Source: Proteobacteria bacterium UBA6920 (GTDB lineage Bacteria > Pseudomonadota > Gammaproteobacteria > SG8-11). Taken from it: 5,887 nt of DNA. The translations under genes and the position numbers were made by a program. Below, piece by piece: positions 1 through 5,278 of this stretch; positions within the stretch are counted from its first letter, which is position 1, and each line of letters begins with the position of its first letter. The notes below the pieces were generated by a model, which saw nothing but the letters and a program-made list of their open reading frames with translations, had not been told where the DNA came from and did no database searches. The stretch lies in the NCBI GenBank assembly GCA_002448875.1, contig DKAS01000089.1, positions 2,515 through 8,401 of the forward strand. The letters are read 5' to 3'.

Positions 1-30
1 GGTCGCAAACTCCGCGGAAACACGACTGCG

Positions 31-60
31 TTGCTTTTCCGCGCGCGCCTGTGCTATAAA
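31..60 (+). promoter_or_regulatory. Probable sigma70 promoter of the ilvBN leader
   Basis: A -10 hexamer TATAAA lies at 55-60, preceded by TG at 52-53 with one intervening base, which is the extended -10 pattern. A weak -35 match TTGCTT lies at 31-36, with an 18-bp spacer. Transcription would start near 67, giving about 33 untranslated bases before the leader peptide ATG at 101. The good -10 and the downstream attenuator support the call. No CRP-type TGTGA-N6-TCACA dyad is visible in the short upstream stretch, although the window begins only 30 bp before the -35. Confidence 0.6.
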
Positions 61-100
61 CGAGCTTCGACATTTTTGGACTTGGGTAACGGTTAACGCC

Positions 101-184
101 ATGAAATCCCTCACCTCACTGCTCAACGTGGTTTCTGCGCTGCTGGTCGTGGTGGTGGTGGTCGTCTCTGGCCAGTCGCCGTAG
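101..184 (+). CDS. ivbL: ilvBN operon leader peptide (IvbL-type), 27 aa
   Basis: A short ORF of 27 codons ends in TAG. It encodes nine valines and five leucines, with seven consecutive valine codons (GTC GTG GTG GTG GTG GTC GTC) at 146-166, directly after two leucine codons. This is the signature of an attenuation leader that senses charged tRNA-Val and tRNA-Leu. It precedes a strong intrinsic terminator and then ilvB, the same arrangement as ivbL-ilvBN of enteric bacteria. The sequence differs from E. coli IvbL, so the identification rests on codon content and position. The ribosome binding site is weak (only GGGT about 13 bases upstream). The peptide is presumably a regulatory readout without a function of its own. 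Confidence 0.87.
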   Translation: MKSLTSLLNVVSALLVVVVVVVSGQSP

Positions 185-226
185 CGGGTTCATGATCTGA
201 AATCAACCAAAAACCCCCTCCGGCGA
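176..226 (+). promoter_or_regulatory. Predicted antiterminator helix of the ilvB attenuator
   Basis: Bases 176-190 (end of the leader ORF and just past it) can pair with 212-226. TCGCCG at 176-181 pairs with CGGCGA at 221-226, AG at 183-184 with CT at 218-219, and GGGTT at 186-190 with AACCC at 212-216: 13 pairs and two mismatches in 15 positions. The downstream strand contains the whole left arm of the terminator, so the two structures exclude each other. A ribosome stalled in the valine run at 146-166 would leave 176-190 free and favour this helix. A ribosome reaching the leader stop at 182-184 would cover it and allow termination. The pairing was read by eye, without folding energies. Confidence 0.7.
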
Positions 227-249
227 CTCGCCGGAGGGGGTTTTTTTTT
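209..249 (+). terminator. Rho-independent terminator (attenuator) before ilvB
   Basis: A perfect GC-rich hairpin has its left arm at 214-225 and right arm at 229-240 (CCCCCTCCGGCG against its complement), with a three-base loop. Nine T residues follow at 241-249. Five A residues at 209-213 could extend the stem into the T tract. It lies 24 bases after the leader peptide stop and 52 bases before ilvB, the position expected of a transcription attenuator rather than an end-of-operon terminator. Confidence 0.93.
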
Positions 250-263
250 GCCAGGAGATTGCT

Positions 264-305
264 ATGTCACAACAGCCAACAGCAGCAGGACGAGGTAAAC
301 CATGA
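264..305 (+). other. 13-codon ORF with strong SD, ATGA-overlapping ilvB
   Basis: An ATG at 264 follows AGGAG at 253-257 with a six-base spacer. It opens a reading frame for MSQQPTAAGRGKP that stops at TGA 303-305. The stop overlaps the ilvB ATG (302-304) as ATGA. Two readings are possible. It may be a short translated ORF coupling ribosomes into ilvB. Alternatively it may be the remnant of an N-terminal extension: as recalled, E. coli IlvB has about 11 extra small and polar residues before its F-T-G-A segment, roughly the length encoded here, and one added base would fuse the two frames. Whether it is translated is unknown. Confidence 0.35.
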
Positions 306-1987
306 AATACAGCGGTGCGCAAATCGTGGTGAAACTTCTTGAACGCCAGGGTATCCGCATGGTCGCCGGCATTCCCGGCGGGGCCAGTTTGCCCTTGTAT
401 GATGCGCTTAGTTCCAGCTCCATACGTCATATTCTGGCGCGCCACGAACAGGGAGCGGGATTCATCGCCCAGGGTATGGCGCGGACTGAGGGCCGGCCGG
501 CCGTCTGCCTTGCCAGTTCCGGCCCCGGTGCCACCAATCTGCTGACGGCGGTGGCGGACGCCAAAATGGACTCAATACCGTTGATCGCCATTACCGGCCA
601 GGTGCCTACCGCGTTAATCGGCACCGATGCGTTCCAGGAAGCCGACACCTTCGGCCTGATGCTGGCGATCACCAAGCACAATTGGATAGTGCGTTCCGCC
701 CGCGAATTGCTCGAGGTGATTCCCGCGGCGTTTCGTATCGCCATGGCGGGGCGGCCGGGGCCGGTAGCCGTCGATATTCCCAAGGACGTGCAGCTGGAAC
801 AAATCGAAGTGGTGCAGTGGCCGGAACCGGCGCTGATTCCCGCGCCGCCGCCGCTGGCGGTCAGCGAACTGGAGCAGGCGGCGGCGCTGCTGGCCGACGC
901 ACAACGACCGGTATTGATGCTGGGCGGCGGCGTGGTGCATGCCGGCTGCGCGGCGGCAATCCAGTCGTTGGCGGAACAGCTGGAGCTGTTTACCGTCGCC
1001 ACGTTCATGGGACTGGGGGCCATGCCCAGCACGCATCGGCTGTTTCTCGGCATGCTGGGCATGCACGGCGCGCGCTATACGAATCTGGTGCTGGAGGAAT
1101 GTGATCTGCTGCTGGCGGCCGGCGTGCGCTTTGATGATCGTGCCACCGGTGAGGCCGCAACATTTTGCCGGCAGGCGCGCATCATCCACATCGATATCGA
1201 TGCCAGCGAACTGCACAAGATCAAGTCGGCCGATGTGGCGATCAACGGCGATGTGGCGCAGGCGGTGGCATACCTGCGCGCACATTGTCCGTCGGCCAGC
1301 CGGCCGTCATGGCGGCAGCGGGTGACGGCGTTGCGTGCCGACTACCCTTTGCCGATCGATGAGCATGCCGGTGAGTTTACCCCTTATCGGCTGTTGTCGC
1401 AGATCGCGCGCCTGGTGCCGCCGGACTGTGTGGTGGTCACCGATGTCGGTCAGCACCAGATGTGGACCGCTCAGGTTTATCCGTTCACCCGTCCGCGCCA
1501 GTGGCTCAGTTCCGGCGGACTGGGCACCATGGGATTCGGTCTGCCGGCGGCGATCGGCGCTGCGTTGGCGCAGCCGCAGCGTACCGTGGTGTGCATCAGC
1601 GGTGACGGCAGCATGCTGATGAATATTCAGGAGCTGGACACGCTGGCGGAGCATGGGCTCAATGTCAAAATCGTCGTTCTCAATAACCAGCATCTGGGTT
1701 TGGTGAAACAGCAGCAGGCTTTGTTTTACGGCGAACGCTACCTGGGCATACGCAACCGCCGCGCCGCCGATCTGGCCGCCATCGCCCGTGCCATGGGCAT
1801 CGGTGGCATCGATCTGCAGGATTGCGAGCATCCCCTGGCGGCGCTGGACCGCGCCCTGGCGACGCCCGGTCCGGTGCTGATCAACGTGCCCATCGACCCC
1901 GAAGCCATGGTCTTTCCCATGGTGCCCTCGGGCAAGGCGAATCGGGACATGATCCTGGCCCGTCCCGCCGCGGGAGGTGGCGCATGA
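302..1987 (+). CDS. ilvB: Acetohydroxyacid synthase I large (catalytic) subunit
   Basis: A 561-aa cytoplasmic ThDP- and FAD-dependent enzyme. It condenses two pyruvates to acetolactate, or pyruvate with 2-ketobutyrate, in the first common step of branched-chain amino acid synthesis. The N-terminal pyrimidine-binding domain (about 3-165) carries the catalytic Glu49 in HEQGAGF, then the SGPGATN and GTDAFQE segments. The central FAD-region domain contains RFDDRATG (about 277-283). The C-terminal domain has TDVGQHQMW and the ThDP/Mg motif GDG at 434-436 with NN at 461-462. Gln471 occupies the site of the Trp that gives AHAS II its 2-ketobutyrate preference, which marks this as AHAS I type. The ATG at 302 has GAGGT at 292-296 as its ribosome binding site. 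Expression should depend on the attenuator upstream, and ilvN follows with an ATGA overlap. Confidence 0.97.
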   Translation: MKYSGAQIVVKLLERQGIRMVAGIPGGASLPLYDALSSSSIRHILARHEQGAGFIAQGMARTEGRPAVCLASSGPGATNLLTAVADAKMDSIPLIAITGQVPTALIGTDAFQEADTFGLMLAITKHNWIVRSARELLEVIPAAFRIAMAGRPGPVAVDIPKDVQLEQIEVVQWPEPALIPAPPPLAVSELEQAAALLADAQRPVLMLGGGVVHAGCAAAIQSLAEQLELFTVATFMGLGAMPSTHRLFLGMLGMHGARYTNLVLEECDLLLAAGVRFDDRATGEAATFCRQARIIHIDIDASELHKIKSADVAINGDVAQAVAYLRAHCPSASRPSWRQRVTALRADYPLPIDEHAGEFTPYRLLSQIARLVPPDCVVVTDVGQHQMWTAQVYPFTRPRQWLSSGGLGTMGFGLPAAIGAALAQPQRTVVCISGDGSMLMNIQELDTLAEHGLNVKIVVLNNQHLGLVKQQQALFYGERYLGIRNRRAADLAAIARAMGIGGIDLQDCEHPLAALDRALATPGPVLINVPIDPEAMVFPMVPSGKANRDMILARPAAGGGA

Positions 1988-2280
1988 CGGCAACATACAA
2001 TTCCGGCAACGCGATTCTGCAACTGACGGTGCGTAATCATCCGGGCGTGATGTCGCATATCTGCGGATTATTCGCCCGTCGCTCCTACAACATGGAGGCT
2101 ATTCTGTGCCTGCCGCTGGCGGATCGGCGTTACAGTCAGGTATGGCTGTTGCTGGACGAAGACGCGAGGCTGGAGCAGGTGATGCGGCAAACGCAAAAAC
2201 TGGTGGATGTCATCGACGTGCGCAGGCACGACGGGGCGGTGGATATCTTCCCGCGTCTGCGCACCGTGGTTGGCGAGTGA
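1984..2280 (+). CDS. ilvN: Acetohydroxyacid synthase I small regulatory subunit
   Basis: A 98-aa ACT-domain protein, close to the 96 aa of E. coli IlvN. It binds the IlvB catalytic subunit, raises its activity and confers feedback inhibition by valine. The ACT domain spans roughly residues 9-80 and includes the family-typical stretches LTVRNHPGVMSHICGLFARR and ILCLPL. The frame is open further upstream inside ilvB, but the ATG at 1984 is chosen because GGAGGT at 1973-1978 lies five bases before it. Its ATGA overlap with the ilvB stop implies translational coupling and matched subunit amounts. The family and context leave little doubt. Confidence 0.96.
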   Translation: MTATYNSGNAILQLTVRNHPGVMSHICGLFARRSYNMEAILCLPLADRRYSQVWLLLDEDARLEQVMRQTQKLVDVIDVRRHDGAVDIFPRLRTVVGE

Positions 2281-2293
2281 GGCGGGCGCGGCT

Positions 2294-2692
2294 TTAATTG
2301 CGCGCCACCACCGTCTCTTTCACTACTTTCCAGTTGTGCTCGGCTTTGGTCAGGCTGAAACTGCACAGGGAGCGTTCGGCCAGGCCGAAGCCGCGCAGTG
2401 CCTGGGTGGCCACCACCCGGGCGGTGCCGTCGCCGATCTCGATATGGTGAAACTCCGTTTCCCGGGTCTCGGTTTTCTTGTTGGCGGCGCGGCGGTCCAT
2501 GAAAAACTGCAGGATCTGGTTCTTGTCGAAAGTGCGGGTGCTGCCGTCGCGGGCGACCTGGATCAGCTGGGTGTTATCGGAATAGAAACGATCCAGGCGT
2601 TCCACATCGTTGATGCTTTCGCAGTGGGTGAGGTCCTGGATGACCTGCAGAATGGCTTTTTCGTCCTGGGACAGGGTATTGGCTTCTTTCAT
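2294..2692 (-). CDS. NTF2/SnoaL-like family protein, 132 aa
   Basis: A 132-aa soluble protein with the pattern of the NTF2-like fold (SnoaL_3/DUF4440 type). A helical N-terminus with a run of charged residues (about 8-35) is followed by RFYSDNTQLIQVARDG and then alternating strands ending in FSLTKAEHNWKVVKETVVA. The C-terminal W-K-V-V is typical of these cone-shaped alpha+beta proteins, which serve as small-molecule binding pockets or as enzymes such as isomerases and hydrolases; the substrate cannot be inferred. The frame extends upstream, but the ATG at 2692 is preferred because it has GGAG five bases upstream and the upstream extension would overlap yaiI. It is the last gene before the convergent ilvN stop. 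The family call is by recognisable pattern only. Confidence 0.8.
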   Translation of the reverse strand: MKEANTLSQDEKAILQVIQDLTHCESINDVERLDRFYSDNTQLIQVARDGSTRTFDKNQILQFFMDRRAANKKTETRETEFHHIEIGDGTARVVATQALRGFGLAERSLCSFSLTKAEHNWKVVKETVVARN

Positions 2693-2768
2693 ACGGGCTC
2701 CACGGAGATGACGCAGGGCGCGGATTTCGCCCTTGCCGGGCAGTGATACAAAATTAGTGCCAGCGACG

Positions 2769-3221
2769 CTATTTTTTACCCATGCGGGTAAGGTAGGTAT
2801 CCAGTTGGTTGGCAAAAGCCTGGCGATCCCGGGCGGAGAGGGGGGGCGGTCCACCACTGTGAATGCCGCTGGCGCGCAGGGTATCCATAAAATCACGCAT
2901 ATTAAGCCGGGCTTTCACCGTCGCCGCGGTATGAAATTCACCGCGCGGGCTCAAGGCCACCGCGCCTTTTTCGATGACCTGGGCCGCCAGGGGAATGTCG
3001 CTGGTGATGACCAGATCATCCGCTGCCACCCGCTGAGCGATTTCGTGGTCGGCGATGTCGAAGCCCGCAGCCACCTGCAGGCTGGCCACATGACGCGATG
3101 GTGGCAGATTGAGAGGTTTGTTGGCGACGAAGGTAGTGGCGGTGGCAGTGCGCTCGGCGGCACGCAGCAGAATGTCGCGTATGGCGCCCGGACAGGCATC
3201 GGCATCGACCCAGATACGCAT
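2769..3221 (-). CDS. yaiI: YaiI family protein (UPF0178/DUF188), 150 aa
   Basis: A 150-aa protein very similar in layout to E. coli YaiI (about 152 aa). It begins [16 protein letters not shown], the family hallmark with clustered aspartates, then the [12 protein letters not shown] and [19 protein letters not shown] segments, and near the C-terminus [18 protein letters not shown] and RDRQAFA. The fold is thought to be related to PIN/NYN-type nuclease domains, with Asp residues in a metal-site-like arrangement, but the biological function is not established. The ATG at 3221 matches the family N-terminus, although no clear Shine-Dalgarno sequence precedes it. The gene starts 25 bp after the phosphatase-like gene, so it may be read from that upstream transcript. 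Confidence 0.93.
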   Translation of the reverse strand: MRIWVDADACPGAIRDILLRAAERTATATTFVANKPLNLPPSRHVASLQVAAGFDIADHEIAQRVAADDLVITSDIPLAAQVIEKGAVALSPRGEFHTAATVKARLNMRDFMDTLRASGIHSGGPPPLSARDRQAFANQLDTYLTRMGKK

Positions 3222-3246
3222 GCGGGATTATCGGCTTGTCGTCATA

Positions 3247-3720
3247 TCACGATGCCATCGACGCCATGCGCGCATGTTTTTTGCGCATGGCGGCAATGAA
3301 CTCGCTCCATACGACATCGGGTTGCCAGATGCGGTGCAGCAAGGCGAAAGCGACGTCTTCGGGTGCTCCCCGACGCAGCAGCAGATACAGACCGTAAAAA
3401 GCGCTGACCCGCATGTTGGCGGCACAATGGATATGCAGCCGGCGCGTGGCGTGTTGCTCCATGGTGGCGAAGAACGCCAGCAGATCGGCCTCCGTCGGCT
3501 GCTCGAAGCGCACCGGCAGGTGCACGTAGGTCATGCCCAGGGCGCTGACCGAGGCGGCTTCATCGCGCAGGGAATAACGCGGATCGTCGTGCAAGGCCAG
3601 ATTGACTATGACTTCGCAGCCGGCGGCGGCCAGCGCCGCCAGTTGCGCTTCACTGGGTTGGCCGGAGGTACTCAGGCGCTGATCCACGGCATGAAACTTG
3701 TAAATTCGTTCGAGGCTCAT
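3247..3720 (-). CDS. DUF442/protein tyrosine phosphatase-like protein, 157 aa
   Basis: A 157-aa protein with the N-terminal STSGQPSEAQLAALAAAGCEVIVNL pattern (about 17-41, given here as positions), typical of the DUF442/beta-lactamase-hydrolase-like phosphatase family. The predicted active-site loop is HIHCAANMR, with Cys99 and Arg104. It lies between a beta strand (about 95-98) and a helix (about 105-117), as in dual-specificity phosphatases. The spacing is C-x4-R rather than the canonical C-x5-R. The physiological substrate is unknown. The start at ATG 3720 is preceded by AGGA four bases upstream. It begins 28 bp after the small membrane protein gene and ends 25 bp before yaiI, consistent with one transcript. 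Confidence 0.8.
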   Translation of the reverse strand: MSLERIYKFHAVDQRLSTSGQPSEAQLAALAAAGCEVIVNLALHDDPRYSLRDEAASVSALGMTYVHLPVRFEQPTEADLLAFFATMEQHATRRLHIHCAANMRVSAFYGLYLLLRRGAPEDVAFALLHRIWQPDVVWSEFIAAMRKKHARMASMAS

Positions 3721-3748
3721 GGGTTCCTGGTGTATGCGTTGGTGGGCC

Positions 3749-4024
3749 TCAGTCCGTGGACCCCGTGGCGATGTGGCCGGCGAACGGATGGGTGAAATAA
3801 CGGAACCACAGCCCCAGGCAGAGCAATCCCAGCAGACCCAGCCAGGGTTGGCCGTGGGCCAGGGCCAGTAGAACCAGCATCACGCCTAATGGAATGAGCA
3901 GCGGCGCCAGCATGAACAGGCTCAAGGTGCTGATTGCCAGCAATACCGATCGCACAGTGGCTGCGGTTGAATGCTCCGAGCTCGTGGATGCCATGGCGCC
4001 GGTGCGCGAACGCGGGTCAGTCAT
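3749..4024 (-). CDS. Small inner-membrane protein, 91 aa, function unknown
   Basis: A 91-aa protein that I do not recognise. The first 23 residues are polar (Ser/Thr-rich, with several Arg). A long hydrophobic stretch from about 25 to 57, containing a proline pair region near PLLIPLG, is followed by a short turn (HGQP, about 58-60) and a second hydrophobic segment (about 61-78), then a polar tail. This suggests two transmembrane helices. The ATG at 4024 is chosen over an upstream one at 4078 because a purine-rich GGGGGGAG run lies just before it, although the spacing is short (about three bases from GGAG). It is the first gene of the probable leftward unit. Confidence 0.7.
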   Translation of the reverse strand: MTDPRSRTGAMASTSSEHSTAATVRSVLLAISTLSLFMLAPLLIPLGVMLVLLALAHGQPWLGLLGLLCLGLWFRYFTHPFAGHIATGSTD

Positions 4025-4076
4025 AAGCTCCCCCCTTTTGTTGTGAACGATGCGAGATTTTCCCCCGGTCTTCAAC

Positions 4077-4119
4077 ATTCTAAATTAGATTCACTATCCC
4101 GGCGTCAACTATTTTTTTT
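4077..4119 (-). promoter_or_regulatory. Candidate promoter for the leftward four-gene unit
   Basis: On the minus strand, a run of eight A (4119-4112) resembles an UP element and sits three bases upstream of a good -35 match TTGACG (4108-4103). No ideal -10 follows. TAATTT lies at 15-bp spacing and TAGAAT at 20-bp spacing, in an AT-rich stretch at 4077-4087. It lies about 60-80 bp upstream of the first start codon at 4024. The -35 and A tract are clear; the -10 is not. Confidence 0.42.
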
Positions 4120-4300
4120 CCGCTCGTTGTCGTCCGGGGGGGCTGTGGAAAAGTATTTGTTTTCAAACCTCTATCGCGCAAGGCCAGGGGGGGTGACTGT
4201 CTTTGCCGGTGTTCTGCGGTGACACCTGGCGGCCAGTGCCGGCGATGATTCCATTGTTTTGATATCAAATTAGCGGTTCGCTGTGTTTGATCAGCACGGT

Positions 4301-4329
4301 GAACATAGAAGATGCCGCATCCTTGCGGC
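4301..4329 (-). terminator. Weak candidate terminator after luxI
   Basis: Eight bases beyond the luxI stop, the minus strand has a 5-bp stem GCCGC/GCGGC (4329-4325 with 4318-4314) and a six-base loop. A mixed pyrimidine-rich tail (ATCTTCTATGTT) follows. The stem is short and the tail is not a clean T run, so termination would be partial at best. Confidence 0.3.
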
Positions 4330-4336
4330 TGCCAGT

Positions 4337-4927
4337 TCAGTGATATACCGACCTGGCAAACTCCATGTTGACCGGCAGATGCAAGGCCACCGAGTCGACC
4401 CGACCCAGGCGGGTCACCTTGTGATCGCCAAATCGCTCTACCTTCAAACCCATCAGTTTCATGATGCGCTCGCCGGCGGTGGTGGTGACCATGACATATT
4501 CGCTGATTTTCCGCTCACAAGCGAAGCGATACAGGGAGCGAAATATCTCATAAGTGGCATTGCTGATAACGCCGTAATAAGCCCGATCGAGCGAGCGATC
4601 GACGGTAAATCGGCTGATCTCCCAGATATGGGGGGCGTGCGGCAGTGGTTCGCCGCGCGCCAGCTGGGGAAACAGATCGCCGAACATGTAGTCGTTGGTG
4701 GTTTGAATCAGCCGGGTGCAGGCCAGCACCCGGTCGTGCACTTTCAGTACGGAGTAAACGGTGTTGTCTCGGTCGAAGTGGTCGTATTCCCGGCCTTGCG
4801 CAGACTGCACCTGCCATCCCAGGCGCTGATGAAACGTGCGGAAACGCAGTTGGTAAATGGAATCGCGGGTTGGGGCGTCGATGGTGGCATAGGGAAATAC
4901 CAGTGACTCTATCGGGGTGCTGTGCAT
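4337..4927 (-). CDS. LuxI-family acyl-homoserine-lactone synthase, 196 aa
   Basis: A 196-aa autoinducer synthase that joins S-adenosylmethionine with an acyl chain from acyl-ACP (or acyl-CoA) to form an N-acyl-homoserine lactone, in the cytoplasm. Nearly all invariant LuxI/EsaI residues are present: Arg28, Phe32 and Trp38 in YQLRFRTFHQRLGW; Asp49 and Asp52 in EYDHFD; Arg72 in ACTRL; Glu103 and Arg106 in WEISRF. The sequence FGDLFPQL followed by WEISRF resembles the AbaI/LasI side of the family, which suggests a medium or long acyl chain, but this is inference. A GTG at 4942 is in frame, but the ATG at 4927 is chosen because GGAG lies seven bases upstream of it and nothing suitable precedes the GTG. 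A lux box at 4998-5017 predicts autoinduction. No luxR gene is visible nearby. Confidence 0.95.
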   Translation of the reverse strand: MHSTPIESLVFPYATIDAPTRDSIYQLRFRTFHQRLGWQVQSAQGREYDHFDRDNTVYSVLKVHDRVLACTRLIQTTNDYMFGDLFPQLARGEPLPHAPHIWEISRFTVDRSLDRAYYGVISNATYEIFRSLYRFACERKISEYVMVTTTAGERIMKLMGLKVERFGDHKVTRLGRVDSVALHLPVNMEFARSVYH

Positions 4928-4970
4928 TGTTTTACTCCACACTGTGAAGAACCGTTAAATACTGAAAAGT

Positions 4971-4976
4971 ATTCAA
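4971..4976 (-). promoter_or_regulatory. Candidate -10 of the luxI promoter
   Basis: On the minus strand, TTGAAT (4 of 6 matches to the -10 consensus) lies 21 bases downstream of the lux box, the same distance as in the V. fischeri luxI promoter as recalled. Transcription would start near 4964, putting the box centre (5007.5) at about -43. No good -35 is needed in this class of LuxR-activated promoter, where the box overlaps that region. Confidence 0.5.
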
Positions 4977-4997
4977 CCACCAAATCAGGGCCGGGGA

Positions 4998-5017
4998 ACC
5001 TGTTAGTGTTGACAGGC
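4998..5017. promoter_or_regulatory. lux box 1 (LuxR-type binding site) facing luxI
   Basis: ACCTGTTAGTGTTGACAGGC contains an exact CCTGT-N8-ACAGG dyad (4999-5016), the same half-sites and spacing as the V. fischeri lux box. It lies 70 bp upstream of the luxI start codon and at about -43 from the inferred luxI transcription start. A LuxR-type regulator bound to acyl-homoserine lactone would be expected to bind here and activate luxI, giving positive feedback. Confidence 0.85.
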
Positions 5018-5134
5018 CGCGGCTGGTGAGACGATGTTCAGCCACCCTGTTTGCGGCAACCGTAAGGTAAACGGACACTGGTGCCGCGCTGTTCAGGGCA
5101 GGGGTCATGGGAAGTTCGATCGCTGGCAGGTCTG

Positions 5135-5154
5135 ACCTGTCGAAGTTGACAGCT
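5135..5154. promoter_or_regulatory. lux box 2 facing the rightward ORF
   Basis: ACCTGTCGAAGTTGACAGCT has the half-sites CCTGT and ACAGc with the canonical eight-base spacer. It is identical to lux box 1 at 14 of 20 positions, sharing ACCTGT and GTTGACAG. Its left half also forms a short dyad CAGGT-CTG-ACCTG at 5127-5139. It sits 19 bases before a -10 match at 5174-5179, so its centre is about -42 from the inferred rightward start. This predicts activation by the same regulator as luxI. Confidence 0.82.
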
Positions 5155-5173
5155 ATGCTTTTCGCGGAGAGTT

Positions 5174-5179
5174 GATAAT
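5174..5179 (+). promoter_or_regulatory. Candidate -10 of the rightward quorum-controlled promoter
   Basis: GATAAT matches the -10 consensus at five of six positions and lies 19 bases after lux box 2. Transcription would start near 5187, which leaves about 92 bases of untranslated leader before the ATG at 5279. No separate -35 is obvious, as expected if the regulator at the lux box replaces it. Confidence 0.6.
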
Positions 5180-5278
5180 CTGGATGCCCAATGCACTGGA
5201 ACCGATGGATCTTCGATAGGGGCAATACCCGCCGGCCCGAAGCAGACTCCATGCGGAAATATTCCAAAGGAATCCGAC

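Larger units (their letters stand above)
4025..4336. other. Intergenic gap between luxI and the leftward unit
   Basis: No convincing gene lies in this 312-bp stretch; short open frames on either strand lack ribosome binding sites and protein-like composition. It holds the candidate promoter for the downstream genes at 4077-4119, two G7 runs near 4136-4142 and 4187-4193, and a short hairpin next to the end of luxI. Nothing else was recognised. Confidence 0.6.
4928..5278. other. Divergent regulatory gap between luxI and the unknown ORF
   Basis: This 351-bp gap has no supported gene. It carries two lux boxes (4998-5017 and 5135-5154, 137 bp centre to centre) and two divergent promoters, one for luxI and one for the rightward ORF. 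The rightward promoter gives an untranslated leader of about 92 bases with repeated GGCAATA elements. Minus-strand frames are open across it, but they lack family resemblance and would overlap both operators. Confidence 0.7.

Noticed and set aside
427..1996. Several long open frames overlapping ilvB on both strands
   Set aside because: They are by-products of the high-GC codon usage of ilvB, with low-complexity Arg/Ala/His/Gln composition and no family features.
2714..2734. AGGGCG/CGCCCT hairpin between yaiI and the NTF2-like gene
   Set aside because: It has only six pairs with a seven-base loop and no T run, so it is too weak to call a terminator or regulatory structure.
2693..2896. Upstream extension of the NTF2-like reading frame to 2896
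   Set aside because: The extension overlaps the end of yaiI, while the ATG at 2692 has a well-spaced GGAG and gives the normal family length.
4136..4193. Two G7 runs, considered as a G-quadruplex
   Set aside because: Only two tracts occur, about 44 bases apart; four closely spaced tracts would be needed for a convincing intramolecular quadruplex.
4258..4269. Perfect 12-bp palindrome TTTGATATCAAA
   Set aside because: A palindrome of this length is expected about once by chance in a window this size, and it is not near a recognised promoter.
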